From Pedobacter quisquiliarum (GTDB taxonomy: Bacteria; Bacteroidota; Bacteroidia; Sphingobacteriales; Sphingobacteriaceae): DNA of 64,000 nt. Shown one piece after another: positions 16,787 to 26,198 of this stretch (position 1 is its first letter; each line of letters starts with the position of its first letter). The notes beneath the pieces are model-generated. The model was not told where the DNA came from. It worked only from the letters and a program-made list of their open reading frames with translations, and searched no databases. The translations under genes were made by a program, and so were the position numbers. The stretch lies in contig NZ_BMIL01000012.1 of the NCBI RefSeq assembly GCF_014642175.1, positions 43,925-107,924 on the forward strand, given 5' to 3'.

Positions 16787-17251
16787 ATGACAGAACTTTC
16801 GGCAGGTATGCAGGCACCTGCAATCAATTCCAGAGATCAGGATGGCAACGCCATCAGCTTAGATCAGTTTAGTGGCAAGACCGTGGTTTTGTACTTCTAT
16901 CCAAAAGATGATACCCCGGGTTGTACGGCAGAGGCATGCGATTTCAGAGACAATCATCAGAATTTAATTGCCAAAGGGATTGTTGTTTTAGGCGTAAGTG
17001 TAGATGATGAGCAGTCTCATAAGAAGTTCATCAGCAAGCACAGTTTACCCTTTCCGCTGTTGGCAGATACAGACCACAAGATTGTAAATGACTACGGTGT
17101 CTGGGTTGAAAAAAACATGTACGGCAAGAAGTATATGGGTGTAAACCGCAGAACATTCATTATTGATGAAAACGGCTTAATTAAGGATGTAATTAAGAAG
17201 GTAGATACTAAAAACGCGTCTGCGCAGGTACTTGAACTACTTTCAGTTTAA
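16787..17251 (+). CDS. bcp: Thiol peroxidase of the Bcp/PrxQ family
   Basis: A 154-residue peroxiredoxin. 'YPKDDTPGCTAEACDFRD' holds the peroxidatic Cys46 and the resolving Cys51 five residues on, the atypical two-Cys arrangement of Bcp. It reduces hydrogen peroxide and organic peroxides using thioredoxin in the cytoplasm; a trxA gene lies 4 kb away. It starts 5 nt after the M23 gene. Confidence 0.94.
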   Translation: MTELSAGMQAPAINSRDQDGNAISLDQFSGKTVVLYFYPKDDTPGCTAEACDFRDNHQNLIAKGIVVLGVSVDDEQSHKKFISKHSLPFPLLADTDHKIVNDYGVWVEKNMYGKKYMGVNRRTFIIDENGLIKDVIKKVDTKNASAQVLELLSV

Positions 17252-17305
17252 TTAAATTATTAAGGCTTAAATAATACCTTTACAAATATTAACTTTTCCA
17301 GCTAA

Positions 17306-18151
17306 ATGAAACATACAATTAAAGAATTAGAAGATATCGCTTCTCAAGTCAGAAGGGATATTGTAAGAATGGTGCATGGCTGTCAATCAGGTCACCCAGG
17401 TGGGTCACTAGGTTGCGCAGATTTCATGACCGCTTTATATTTTGAAGTCATGAACCACAACACCGACTTCAATATGGATGGCAAAGGTGAAGATCTTTTC
17501 TTCCTTTCGAACGGACACATTTCCCCGGTTTTCTATAGTGTACTTGCGAGATCAGGCTATTTTGATGTTGCGGAACTTGCCACTTTTAGAAAGCTGAACT
17601 CCCGTTTGCAAGGTCACCCAACTACACATGAACATTTACCAGGCATCAGAATCGCATCTGGATCTTTAGGTCAGGGCTTCTCTGTAGCTATTGGTGCGGC
17701 TTTAGCTAAGAAGCTGAACAAGGATAGTTCTTTAGTGTATACGTTACATGGTGATGGAGAGTTACAGGAAGGCCAAAACTGGGAGGCCATTATGTTTGCG
17801 CCTTTTAACAAGGTTGACAATCTGATTTCTACGATCGACTATAACGGTCAGCAGATTGACGGTCCTACGGAAAAAGTATTGTCCTTAGATAACTTACAGG
17901 CGAAGTTCGAAGCCTTCGGATGGCATGTAATTACCTCTGATGGAAATGACATGGATAATATTGTGAAAGCACTACATTATGCGAAGTCGCTTACCGGAAA
18001 AGGCAGACCAATCCTGAATTTAATGAGTACACAGATGGGTTATGGTGTGGATTACATGGTTGGCTCACACAAATGGCATGGCACTGCGCCAAACGATGCA
18101 CAGCTAGAAAGCGCATTGGGTCAAATTTCCAGTTCATTATCCGACTATTAA
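17306..18151 (+). CDS. Transketolase, N-terminal (TPP-binding) subunit
   Basis: A 281-residue subunit corresponding to the first half of transketolase. 'GCQSGHPGGSLGCADFM' is the substrate and TPP-diphosphate region, and 'HGDGELQEGQNWEA' is the GDG...N thiamine diphosphate/Mg2+ motif. Split transketolases are common in Bacteroidota; together with the next gene this should give a working heteromer for the non-oxidative pentose phosphate pathway. The gap to the C-subunit is 11 nt. Confidence 0.95.
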   Translation: MKHTIKELEDIASQVRRDIVRMVHGCQSGHPGGSLGCADFMTALYFEVMNHNTDFNMDGKGEDLFFLSNGHISPVFYSVLARSGYFDVAELATFRKLNSRLQGHPTTHEHLPGIRIASGSLGQGFSVAIGAALAKKLNKDSSLVYTLHGDGELQEGQNWEAIMFAPFNKVDNLISTIDYNGQQIDGPTEKVLSLDNLQAKFEAFGWHVITSDGNDMDNIVKALHYAKSLTGKGRPILNLMSTQMGYGVDYMVGSHKWHGTAPNDAQLESALGQISSSLSDY

Positions 18152-18162
18152 TCAGAATCAAC

Positions 18163-19119
18163 GTGAAAAAGTATACATATACAGAAAAGAAAGACACCAG
18201 ATCAGGCTTTGGTGCCGGCCTGCATGAAGCAGGAAAACGCAATGAAAACGTAGTTGCTTTATGTGCCGATTTAAAGGGTTCATTGAAAATGGACGACTTT
18301 GCAAATGAATTCCCTGACCGTTACATTCAGGTGGGTATTGCGGAAGCAAACATGATTGGTATGGCTGCAGGTTTAACCATCGGCGGCAAAATTCCTTTCA
18401 CTGGAACTTTTGCAAACTTCTCTACTGGTCGTGTTTATGACCAGATCAGACAGTCCGTAGCTTATTCAAACAAGAACGTTAAAATTTGTGCATCTCACGC
18501 AGGATTGACGCTTGGAGAAGATGGTGCAACGCACCAGATTCTGGAAGATATCGGTTTGATGAAAATGCTTCCGGGCATGACTGTAATCAACCCTTGTGAT
18601 TACAACCAGACTAAAGCGGCTACACTTGCTATTTTAGACTACGAAGGTCCGGTGTACCTACGTTTCGGGCGCCCGAGCGTACCAATCTTTACGCCTGCGG
18701 ATCAGGACTTCCAGATCGGTAAAGCATGGATGGTGAACGAAGGTAAAGATGTAACGATCATCGCGACTGGCCACATGGTTTGGAAAGCGATTGAAGCTGG
18801 TGAGGAACTTGAGAAGCTAGGTATCGATGCGGAAATCATCAACATCCACACGATTAAACCTTTGGATGAAGAAGCGATTCTAAAGTCTGTGCAGAAAACA
18901 GGCTGTGTAGTTACCGCTGAAGAGCACAATAAGTTTGGTGGTTTGGGTGAAAGTGTTGCCCGTCTACTGAGCACACAGTTCCCTGCACCGCAGGAGTTCG
19001 TTGCTGTTAACGATAGCTTCGGAGAGAGTGGTACGCCAGATGAATTGATGACTAAATACGGCTTAGACACCGTTAACATCGTTGAAGCGGCGCAAGCTGT
19101 TTTAAAACGCAAGAAATAA
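18163..19119 (+). CDS. Transketolase, C-terminal subunit
   Basis: A 318-residue second half of transketolase: the pyrimidine-binding domain with 'RYIQVGIAEANMIGMAAGL' (catalytic Glu) and the C-terminal transketolase domain with 'EAEIINIHTIKPLDEEAI'-like sequence (here AEIINIHTIKPLDE). The frame is open back to 18073 inside the upstream gene, but no ATG fits. The GTG at 18163, 11 nt after the N-subunit stop, gives the family length, so a GTG start is chosen. A sigma factor follows 3 nt downstream. Confidence 0.93.
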   Translation: MKKYTYTEKKDTRSGFGAGLHEAGKRNENVVALCADLKGSLKMDDFANEFPDRYIQVGIAEANMIGMAAGLTIGGKIPFTGTFANFSTGRVYDQIRQSVAYSNKNVKICASHAGLTLGEDGATHQILEDIGLMKMLPGMTVINPCDYNQTKAATLAILDYEGPVYLRFGRPSVPIFTPADQDFQIGKAWMVNEGKDVTIIATGHMVWKAIEAGEELEKLGIDAEIINIHTIKPLDEEAILKSVQKTGCVVTAEEHNKFGGLGESVARLLSTQFPAPQEFVAVNDSFGESGTPDELMTKYGLDTVNIVEAAQAVLKRKK

Positions 19120-19122
19120 TCT

Positions 19123-19683
19123 ATGAAGCAGGTTGAAGACGCAGAGATACTAGAAAAGTTTTCAGTTGAACGAACCAGACAGGAGGCCTTCAGCCTGCTT
19201 CTAAATAAATATCAGCAAAAGATCTACTGGCACATCCGCCGCTTGGTCATCAATCATGATGATACGGACGATCTTGTGCAGGACGTGTTTGTGAAGGTCT
19301 GGAAGAACCTGGGCAACTTCAGGAGCGACTCCCAGCTCTACACCTGGATCTATCGCATTGCCACAAACGAATCCATTACTTTTCTGAATAAACAAAAACG
19401 GCAGAACAATACGCCACTGGATGAAGTATCATCTGAAGTGGTGGAAAGCATGGTTGAGCCCTCCTACTTCAATGGTACGGAGATCCAGCTCAAACTCCAG
19501 CGTGCCATCCAGACATTACCCGAAAAGCAGAAGCTGATCTTCAACATGAAGTACTTCGATGATATGAAGTACGAGGAGATTTCTGAGGTACTTGGTACCA
19601 GCGTCGGGGCGCTAAAAGCATCATTTCATATTGCGGTAAAGAAAATTGAGACTTTCATGTTAAATGAAGACATCCGTTTTTAA
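19123..19683 (+). CDS. ECF-type RNA polymerase sigma factor
   Basis: A 186-residue sigma-70 family member with region 2 ('DTDDLVQDVFVKVWKNLGNF') and region 4 ('LPEKQKLIFNMKYFDDMKYEEISEVLGTS'). There is no region 1 or 3, which defines the ECF class. It is followed by a membrane protein and a Spy-like periplasmic protein, which look like its signal chain. The start lies 3 nt after the transketolase gene, so basal expression may come from the housekeeping operon. Confidence 0.94.
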   Translation: MKQVEDAEILEKFSVERTRQEAFSLLLNKYQQKIYWHIRRLVINHDDTDDLVQDVFVKVWKNLGNFRSDSQLYTWIYRIATNESITFLNKQKRQNNTPLDEVSSEVVESMVEPSYFNGTEIQLKLQRAIQTLPEKQKLIFNMKYFDDMKYEEISEVLGTSVGALKASFHIAVKKIETFMLNEDIRF

Positions 19684-19717
19684 ACCTTTTAGGATTAATA
19701 GCATCTATATAAGCGAA

Positions 19718-20365
19718 ATGGATAATAATTTAGAACATAATGATTGGAAAGATGAGGCACCGAATCTCTCCCGTTTGCCTAAGGTAAATCCCTTTGCTGT
19801 TCCTGAGCAGTATTTTGATAGCTTAAGTGAAAGAATTAGCGCAAGTGTATTTGTTGATGATTTAAAGACAAACGCTGGTGTATATGAACCTTCGGTTCCC
19901 GAGGGTTACTTCGAATCGCTACAAGCGGACATTACGGCTAAGATCGCGCTTGAGCAACTGAACCTACCTAAAGAAGATGGCTTTGCTGTACCAGCGGGTT
20001 ACTTCGAAAAACTAAACCACAAAATTCTTGAGCAGGTTGAACAACCTCAGGCCACTACGCCCAAGGTTAGAAAGCTGTGGCCAAATCGCATGACGAAATA
20101 TGCCGCAGCGGCTTGTTTAGCGTTGATATCCGGTTTTGCGGTGTACCTGAACCAGGATAGCCTGTTTAAATCATCGGCTCCGCAGCATGCTACGGCTTCT
20201 GTAGCTGAAGATCCGATGTTGTGGGACATTGATGAGCAGACCATCATGGATGAAATGGAAAGCGGCACATCAGAGAACAGCACAAATACTTCTGCGACTT
20301 CTGCAGAACTTGAAGACTATATTTTGAACCACTATACGCAATATGAAATTGCATCTAACCTGTAA
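19718..20365 (+). CDS. Membrane protein with three 'VPxxYFxxL' repeats, putative anti-sigma partner
   Basis: A 215-residue protein from the ATG at 19718 (an upstream ATG at 19664 would overlap the sigma gene). The N-terminal cytoplasmic part has three spaced copies of a short motif: FAVPEQYFDSL, PSVPEGYFESL and FAVPAGYFEKL. One transmembrane segment (about residues 127-147, AAAACLALISGFAVYL) is followed by a Ser/Thr-rich periplasmic tail. Single-span proteins with such repeats commonly follow ECF sigma genes in Bacteroidota. A role in holding the sigma factor is inferred from position and topology; no zinc-finger motif is visible. Confidence 0.8.
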   Translation: MDNNLEHNDWKDEAPNLSRLPKVNPFAVPEQYFDSLSERISASVFVDDLKTNAGVYEPSVPEGYFESLQADITAKIALEQLNLPKEDGFAVPAGYFEKLNHKILEQVEQPQATTPKVRKLWPNRMTKYAAAACLALISGFAVYLNQDSLFKSSAPQHATASVAEDPMLWDIDEQTIMDEMESGTSENSTNTSATSAELEDYILNHYTQYEIASNL

Positions 20366-20403
20366 GTGCTGGACTTATGGTGTTAAATAGAAAATTGAAT
20401 ACT

Positions 20404-20862
20404 ATGAAAAATATTTGGATTGCAATGCTACTCTTGTTCATCCCCGCATTGCTTAATGCTCAGGATCGTGGCAACCGCAATGAAGAAATTGAATCTTACA
20501 AGATTGCTTACCTCACGCAGAAGCTTGATCTCTCTTCAGGAGAAGCCAAGATCTTCTGGCCAATTTATAACGACTGGCAGAAGGAATTGAGCGCCTTGCG
20601 ATCGGAGCGAAACAAGAATGTCATTAGCTTCCGCAAAACCGAGGAAATTGAAGCATTGTCGGACAATGAAATTCACGCGCTGATTACCAATGAAATTAAC
20701 TACAAACAGCGCAACCTGAATATTGAAAAGAAGTACTACAACAGGTTGAAGTCCAGCCTACCGCTGAAGGTGGTTGGAAAGTACTACAGGGCACAGGAAA
20801 CCTTCAAGAAGGAACTGCTGAACCGCTTTGGCAGGGGAAGAAACCAGCCAAACAAAGAGTAG
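20404..20862 (+). CDS. Spy/CpxP-like periplasmic sensor or chaperone
   Basis: A 152-residue exported protein. The start at 20404 (MKNIWIAML) gives a clean signal peptide ending LNAQ. The mature part is helical and charged, with 'AYLTQKLDLSSGEAKIFWPIYNDW', which resembles the LTxxQ-type helices of Spy/CpxP proteins. With the preceding sigma factor and single-span protein it forms a likely envelope-stress module. It is followed by a bidirectional terminator. Confidence 0.75.
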   Translation: MKNIWIAMLLLFIPALLNAQDRGNRNEEIESYKIAYLTQKLDLSSGEAKIFWPIYNDWQKELSALRSERNKNVISFRKTEEIEALSDNEIHALITNEINYKQRNLNIEKKYYNRLKSSLPLKVVGKYYRAQETFKKELLNRFGRGRNQPNKE

Positions 20863-20876
20863 AGACTATCGGCCAT

Positions 20877-20910
20877 AAAAAAAGCGTTCATTTTCATGAA
20901 CACTTTTTTT
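20877..20910. terminator. Bidirectional terminator between the sigma operon and trxA
   Basis: Seven A residues, a hairpin with GTTCA (20886-20890) and TGAAC (20897-20901) arms, then seven T residues. It can serve both converging transcripts. Confidence 0.8.
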
Positions 20911-20926
20911 ATGTGTATATACTTGA

Positions 20927-21244
20927 TTACAGTTGTTTATCTAACTTTCCTGAAAGTACTGATTTTGGAACTGCACCAACTTGTTTATCTACAACTTCAC
21001 CGTTTTTGAAGAACAATAAAGCTGGAATATTACGGATACCAAACTTGGTTGAGATCTGAGGATTGTTATCTACGTTAACTTTTCCAACGATTGCTTTTCC
21101 TTCGTATTCTTTAGAGATCTCGTCAACAACTGGACCTACCATACGACATGGACCGCACCATTCTGCCCAAAAGTCTACCAACACTGGTTTATCTGAATTT
21201 AATACAACTTCCTCGAAGTTTGCATCTGTAATTTCTAAAGCCAT
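20927..21244 (-). CDS. trxA: Thioredoxin
   Basis: A 105-residue thioredoxin with the active site WCGPC (Cys30, Cys33) and the cis-Pro segment '[13 protein letters not shown]'. There is no signal peptide, so it is cytoplasmic. It is the likely reductant for Bcp and other disulfide enzymes. dnaE lies 104 nt upstream on the same strand, but I see no reason to link them functionally. Confidence 0.97.
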   Translation of the reverse strand: MALEITDANFEEVVLNSDKPVLVDFWAEWCGPCRMVGPVVDEISKEYEGKAIVGKVNVDNNPQISTKFGIRNIPALLFFKNGEVVDKQVGAVPKSVLSGKLDKQL

Positions 21245-21348
21245 AATTTATATTTCTAATTAAGTTTTTCAGTATCCTAAATGGATCATTTTATACAAAG
21301 ATAATAATCAATACTTATGCCACGGTATGCTTTCAGGGCTTTATGACA

Positions 21349-24300
21349 TTAGTTCAACTTGTAGCTAACACTGTTCAATGCAGTAACCTTTTCGAGGAAT
21401 GCATTGTTTGGATTTATGCGCAATGATTTTGAAGGTAATTCCAGCACAACATTCTGCTCCCGGTCGTACACAGCGAAGTGTAGCTGGCAGTTTTGCTGTT
21501 CCGTGGTGGATTTATTCTCTTCAATGATGCCATCAATGTCGGCCATGATATCTTCGTTGATACCTTCTATCGGGATCTGAATAGTGATGCACTTTGTCAA
21601 CTTGTCACGTAGTTCCGACAGCAGGTTTATGGAGGTTACTTTGAACTCCCAGTCGCCTTCCTTGCGGAAGCGCTCTCCTACCCGTCCGCGGATCTGAAGG
21701 AAGTAGCCTTCAGTCAGAAATTGTTTAAACTTGATGAAGTCGTCACCGAACAACGCCAGTTCGCAGCTTTCATCGTAATCCTCAAACACAAAGGTGCCGA
21801 AAGGCTTTCCGGTTTTCGTGATTCGTTGCGCCGCAGCAACAACCAACCCGCCGATAACCAGCTCTTTGTTTTTAAGTGATTCGAATTCTGCGAGTACTTC
21901 TTCATTGGTATCGCCGGTCCGGATCTTATTGATTACGGACAAGTGTTTAACACAGTTTTGGCAGAAGTTATTCAGCTCAAAGCGATAGTTGTCTAACGGG
22001 TGGCCAGACAAGAAGATTCCAATGGCATCCTTCTCGTATTTAAGTTTATCAATGAGCGTCCACTCTGGAGCCACCGGTAAGCTTGGTTCCAGAATCAGAT
22101 CTGCGACAGTACCGCCGAATAACGATGATTGCGCAGAGGACTCGTTATTCTGGAAGTCATTCGCATACTTGATGAGCTTCTCGATGCCGTTCATTTTATC
22201 GTTTACACCGATGAAGAAGTACTGCGCCCGGTGGTAGCTGAAGCCATCAAAGGCGCCGCTATAGACAAAGCTCTCGTAGGCCTTCTTATTTACCGTACGA
22301 GTGTTTGCGCGTTTCGCGAAGTCGTGCACACTCTTGAATGGACCGTTCGTTCTACGCTCTTCTATGATGCTTTCCACAGCTTTCTCCCCTACGCCTTTCA
22401 CGGCGGATAGTCCAAAGCGCACTTCTCCACGATCGTTAACGGAGAACTTGATGTCCGATTCATTTACATCCGGGCCAAGTACCTGAACGCCCATCTGGCG
22501 GCACTCTTCCATGAAGAAGGCGACCTGCTTGATGTCGTTCATGTTATTGGATAGCACTGCGGCCATGTATTCTGCAGGGTAATGCGCTTTTAAGTACGCA
22601 GTCTGGTAGGCAATCCAGGCGTAGCAGGTCGAGTGCGACTTGTTGAAGGCGTATGACGCGAAAGCTTCCCAGTCTTTCCAGATTTTTTCAAGCGTCGCTG
22701 GCGAGTGCCCCTTCGCTGCAGCTTGCGCCACGAACTTAGGCTTCATCTTGTCAAGCACGTCTTTCTGCTTTTTACCCATCGCTTTACGCAATACGTCGGC
22801 TTCACCTTTGGTGAAATCCGCCAGTTTCTGCGACAGCAACATCACTTGCTCCTGGTAAACAGTAATACCATAAGTTTCCTTTAGGTACTCTTCGCAGGCA
22901 TCAAGGTCATACTTGATTTCTTCTTCACCGTTTTTACGGCGCACGAAACTAGGAATGTACTCCAGAGGTCCCGGGCGGTATAGTGCGTTCATGGCAATTA
23001 AGTCACCAAATACGGTTGGCTTAAGTTCCTTCATGTACTTCTGCATGCCGCTGGACTCGTACTGGAAGATACCGACCGTTTCACCCCGCTGGAAAAGCTC
23101 ATAGGTTTTCACATCGTCAATAGGGAACTGATCGGGATCAAGTTGAATGCCTGTACGTAAACGTACCAGCTTTACCGTGTCCTTGATCAGGGTCAGGGTC
23201 TTTAAACCCAGGAAGTCCATTTTGAGCAATCCGGCGCTTTCAACCACCGAGTTGTCGAACTGGGTAACATATAGATTGGAATCCTTAGCTGTAGCTACAG
23301 GAACAAAGTTCGTAATATCATCTGGTGTAATGATCACCCCACAGGCGTGAATACCGGTGTTACGCAGTGATCCTTCAAGGATTTTCGCCTGTTGGATGGT
23401 CTCCCCGCTCAGGTTTGCACCTGAAGCTACTGCTTTAAGCTCCAGCACCCGCTCGTATTCATCTGCACGCAGCCCGCCTTTTAGGGCGGCTTCGTCCAGG
23501 GAGAATATCTTGGCGAGCTTCATATTCGGGATCAGCTTGGCGATCTTGTCCGCTTCAAAAAGCGGCAGATCGAGTACCCGCGCGGTATCCCGGATGGACG
23601 ACTTAGCAGCCATGGTACCGTATGTGATGATCTGTGCCACCTGGTTCGCACCGTACTTGTTGATTACATAGTCCATGACACGACTTCGGCCTTCATCGTC
23701 AAAGTCGATGTCGATATCGGGCATGGACACCCTGTCTGGGTTTAGGAAACGTTCAAAAAGCAGGTCGTACTTGATCGGATCGATGTTGGTGATCCACAAA
23801 CAGTATGCAACCACGGAGCCTGCTGCAGAACCACGCCCCGGTCCTACGGATACGTCGAGCTTTCTGGCTTCCGCAATGAAATCCTGTACGATCAGGAAGT
23901 ATCCCGGGTACCCGGTCTTTTCAATGGTTTTTAGTTCAAAGTCGAGTCGCTCGTCAATCTCTGGCGTGATTACGCCGTATCTGCGTTTGGCACCCTCATA
24001 AGTAAGGTGTCTGAGGTATTTGTTCTCTCCACGTTTTCCACCGTCGGTGTCATCTTCCGCAACAATAAACTGTTCCGGGATGTCGAATTTAGGTAGTAAC
24101 ACCTCCCGTGCAAGTTTATACGATTCTACTTTATCGGCAATCTCCTGCGTGTGGTAAATGGCCTCCGGCAGATCATTGAAGAGCATTTTCATCTCTTCAG
24201 GTGATTTGAAGTAATACTCCTGGTTTGGCAAACCGTAACGGTACCCGCGACCGCGCCCTATTGGTGTCGCTTGTTTCTCCCCATCTTTAACACAGAGTAG

Positions 24301-25779
24301 AATGTCGTGGGCATTCGCATCCTTTTTATCGATGTAATAGGTGTTGTTTGTTGCAACCACCTTCAAGCCGTGTCTGCGAGCCAACTGAATCAAGGTTCTG
24401 TTGGCAATATCTTCATCTTCCTGGGTATGGCGCATAATTTCAATGTAGAAATCATCACCGAACTCCGCTTTCCACCACTCTAATGCGGCTTCAGCCTGAT
24501 GCTCGCCCAGATTCAGGATTTTACTTGCGATCTCTCCATAAAGGTTGCCGGAGAGTACGATCAGATCATCTTTGTACTGCGAGATTAACGCACGGTCAAT
24601 CCTTGGTACATAATAGAAACCTTTGGTATACGCTATGGAAGATAACTTTGCCAGATTATGATAGCCATTCTTGTTTTTTGCAAGTAGGACCATCTGGTAG
24701 CCATTATCTTTCTTCGATTTGTCAAGGTGATTGTCACATACGAAGAATTCACAGCCAATGATTGGCTTCAGCATTACTTCTGTAGGTTCCTCACCGTTCT
24801 CAATGGCAGCATTGTTTTTTGCTTCCGCAGCCTTATTGTGGTTGGCCACCTGACTCACAAAGTGGAAGGCGCCCATCATATTTGCATGGTCGGTCATCGC
24901 CACTGCAGGCATCTTATATTTTGCCGCAGCTTTGATCAGGCCAGGGATGTTTATGGTCGATTGTAAAACGGAAAACTGCGTGTGGTTGTGCAGGTGGATG
25001 AAGTTCGCATTACTCAGCTCACGTTTATTGTCGTTCAGCGTAGCACGGGAAATCACTTCCGCCGGCTTCTGCAAGCGACGTTTGATTTCCTCAGAAGCTG
25101 ATTTAAGGTTGATGTGCGTTAGTCCTGCGGACTCGATGACACCCGGATTAGCCTGCTTGAAATTGCGGATGTACTCCTGATCCAGGCCAAGTTCTTCAGG
25201 GCGGAACGCATCCGACTTCAGCAACTGCAGGAAACAACGGGATGTCGCCTCCACGTCGGCCGTCGCGTTGTGTGCTTCAGAAAAAGGCACACCGAACAGA
25301 TAGCTGTGAAGTTCAGTTAAAGTTGGCAGCTTGAACTTTCCACCTCGACCACCAGGGAGTTGAAGCAAGCTGGCCGTAACTTCGGTACAGGTATCCAGCA
25401 CCGGCATGTCCATGAGCTGGGTTTCCATGCCGAGGCGGTGGAACTCACAGGCCATAACGTTCACGTCGAAGCCAATGTTCTGACCAACGGCAAAGCGCGA
25501 TTTCGAAAGTGCTATGTTGAACTCCGCCAGTACAGCTTCCAGATCCTCCCCTTGCTCCTCTGCAAGTTCGGTACAGATGCCGTGGATCTTCTCCGCATCG
25601 TAAGGGATATTGAAGCCCTTAGGCTTTACAAGAAAACTCTTGTTTTCCAGCAACTTACCCAGATCATCATGCAGCTGCCAGGCCACCTGAATGCAACGCG
25701 GCCAATTGTCTGTGTCCGTAACGGGTGCATTATAGTTGCGTGGTAAACCAGTGGTTTCGGTATCGAAGATTAAGTACAT
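21349..25779 (-). CDS. dnaE: DNA polymerase III alpha subunit with fused N-terminal proofreading exonuclease
   Basis: A 1476-residue protein, longer than the ~1160-residue E. coli DnaE because of an N-terminal DEDDh exonuclease. Its motifs are Asp6 and Glu8 in 'FDTETTGLP', 'GQNIGFDVNVM', and 'HNATADVEAT' near residue 165-175. From about residue 259 a PHP domain begins (FIHLHNHTQFSVL), followed by the C-family polymerase core with the catalytic acids in 'PDIDIDFDD' near residue 685, then helix-hairpin-helix and OB-fold regions. It is the replicative polymerase. The exonuclease replaces or supplements a separate DnaQ. Confidence 0.95.
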   Translation of the reverse strand: MYLIFDTETTGLPRNYNAPVTDTDNWPRCIQVAWQLHDDLGKLLENKSFLVKPKGFNIPYDAEKIHGICTELAEEQGEDLEAVLAEFNIALSKSRFAVGQNIGFDVNVMACEFHRLGMETQLMDMPVLDTCTEVTASLLQLPGGRGGKFKLPTLTELHSYLFGVPFSEAHNATADVEATSRCFLQLLKSDAFRPEELGLDQEYIRNFKQANPGVIESAGLTHINLKSASEEIKRRLQKPAEVISRATLNDNKRELSNANFIHLHNHTQFSVLQSTINIPGLIKAAAKYKMPAVAMTDHANMMGAFHFVSQVANHNKAAEAKNNAAIENGEEPTEVMLKPIIGCEFFVCDNHLDKSKKDNGYQMVLLAKNKNGYHNLAKLSSIAYTKGFYYVPRIDRALISQYKDDLIVLSGNLYGEIASKILNLGEHQAEAALEWWKAEFGDDFYIEIMRHTQEDEDIANRTLIQLARRHGLKVVATNNTYYIDKKDANAHDILLCVKDGEKQATPIGRGRGYRYGLPNQEYYFKSPEEMKMLFNDLPEAIYHTQEIADKVESYKLAREVLLPKFDIPEQFIVAEDDTDGGKRGENKYLRHLTYEGAKRRYGVITPEIDERLDFELKTIEKTGYPGYFLIVQDFIAEARKLDVSVGPGRGSAAGSVVAYCLWITNIDPIKYDLLFERFLNPDRVSMPDIDIDFDDEGRSRVMDYVINKYGANQVAQIITYGTMAAKSSIRDTARVLDLPLFEADKIAKLIPNMKLAKIFSLDEAALKGGLRADEYERVLELKAVASGANLSGETIQQAKILEGSLRNTGIHACGVIITPDDITNFVPVATAKDSNLYVTQFDNSVVESAGLLKMDFLGLKTLTLIKDTVKLVRLRTGIQLDPDQFPIDDVKTYELFQRGETVGIFQYESSGMQKYMKELKPTVFGDLIAMNALYRPGPLEYIPSFVRRKNGEEEIKYDLDACEEYLKETYGITVYQEQVMLLSQKLADFTKGEADVLRKAMGKKQKDVLDKMKPKFVAQAAAKGHSPATLEKIWKDWEAFASYAFNKSHSTCYAWIAYQTAYLKAHYPAEYMAAVLSNNMNDIKQVAFFMEECRQMGVQVLGPDVNESDIKFSVNDRGEVRFGLSAVKGVGEKAVESIIEERRTNGPFKSVHDFAKRANTRTVNKKAYESFVYSGAFDGFSYHRAQYFFIGVNDKMNGIEKLIKYANDFQNNESSAQSSLFGGTVADLILEPSLPVAPEWTLIDKLKYEKDAIGIFLSGHPLDNYRFELNNFCQNCVKHLSVINKIRTGDTNEEVLAEFESLKNKELVIGGLVVAAAQRITKTGKPFGTFVFEDYDESCELALFGDDFIKFKQFLTEGYFLQIRGRVGERFRKEGDWEFKVTSINLLSELRDKLTKCITIQIPIEGINEDIMADIDGIIEENKSTTEQQNCQLHFAVYDREQNVVLELPSKSLRINPNNAFLEKVTALNSVSYKLN

Positions 25780-26198
25780 AGGTAAGTTAAGAGAATTCTG
25801 AGTCGCTCCGTTTAGGGCAGATGTGCAGTAAATACCTTGCGCATTACTACCCGGGTTGGAGGTGCAAAAATACTTAATACCTATTATAAAAGTGGCTAAT
25901 CTTTGTAAGGTTAAATAGAATTTTACAAACCTCGCGGGTTTTTAAAAGCAAGCTGTTCTCCCTAAATGAGTTCTGTAGATAATGCCGGATTAGGTGACAT
26001 CAGCACGCCAAGATGGGATAATCTGTTGCGCAGATAAAGTTGAATGATATACTTAGTAAAGCTGTTTATCTACATATTGCCAAACTCAGCTTAGTTAAGC
26101 TATTCTAAAGGTGAGCCTGGATTGTTGTGCAAACAACGTTGATATTAAGGATCTATTCCATAAATAAGCTCGAACTGGCTAAGGCCGGAAGGGCAAGC
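25780..26198. other. 419-bp gap upstream of dnaE
   Basis: It holds the dnaE promoter candidate at 25865-25872. A short palindrome, AGCTTAGTTAAGCT, occurs near 26090-26103. No convincing reading frame or RNA was seen in the remainder. Confidence 0.5.
25865..25872 (-). promoter_or_regulatory. Putative -7 box of dnaE
   Basis: Minus-strand TATTTTTG matches TAnnTTTG. The leader to the ATG would be about 78 nt. No clear TTG at -33. Confidence 0.4.

Noticed and set aside
18073..18162. Upstream ATG extension of the transketolase C-subunit
   Set aside because: It lies mostly inside the N-subunit gene, adds 30 residues without homology, and the GTG at 18163 gives the family length.
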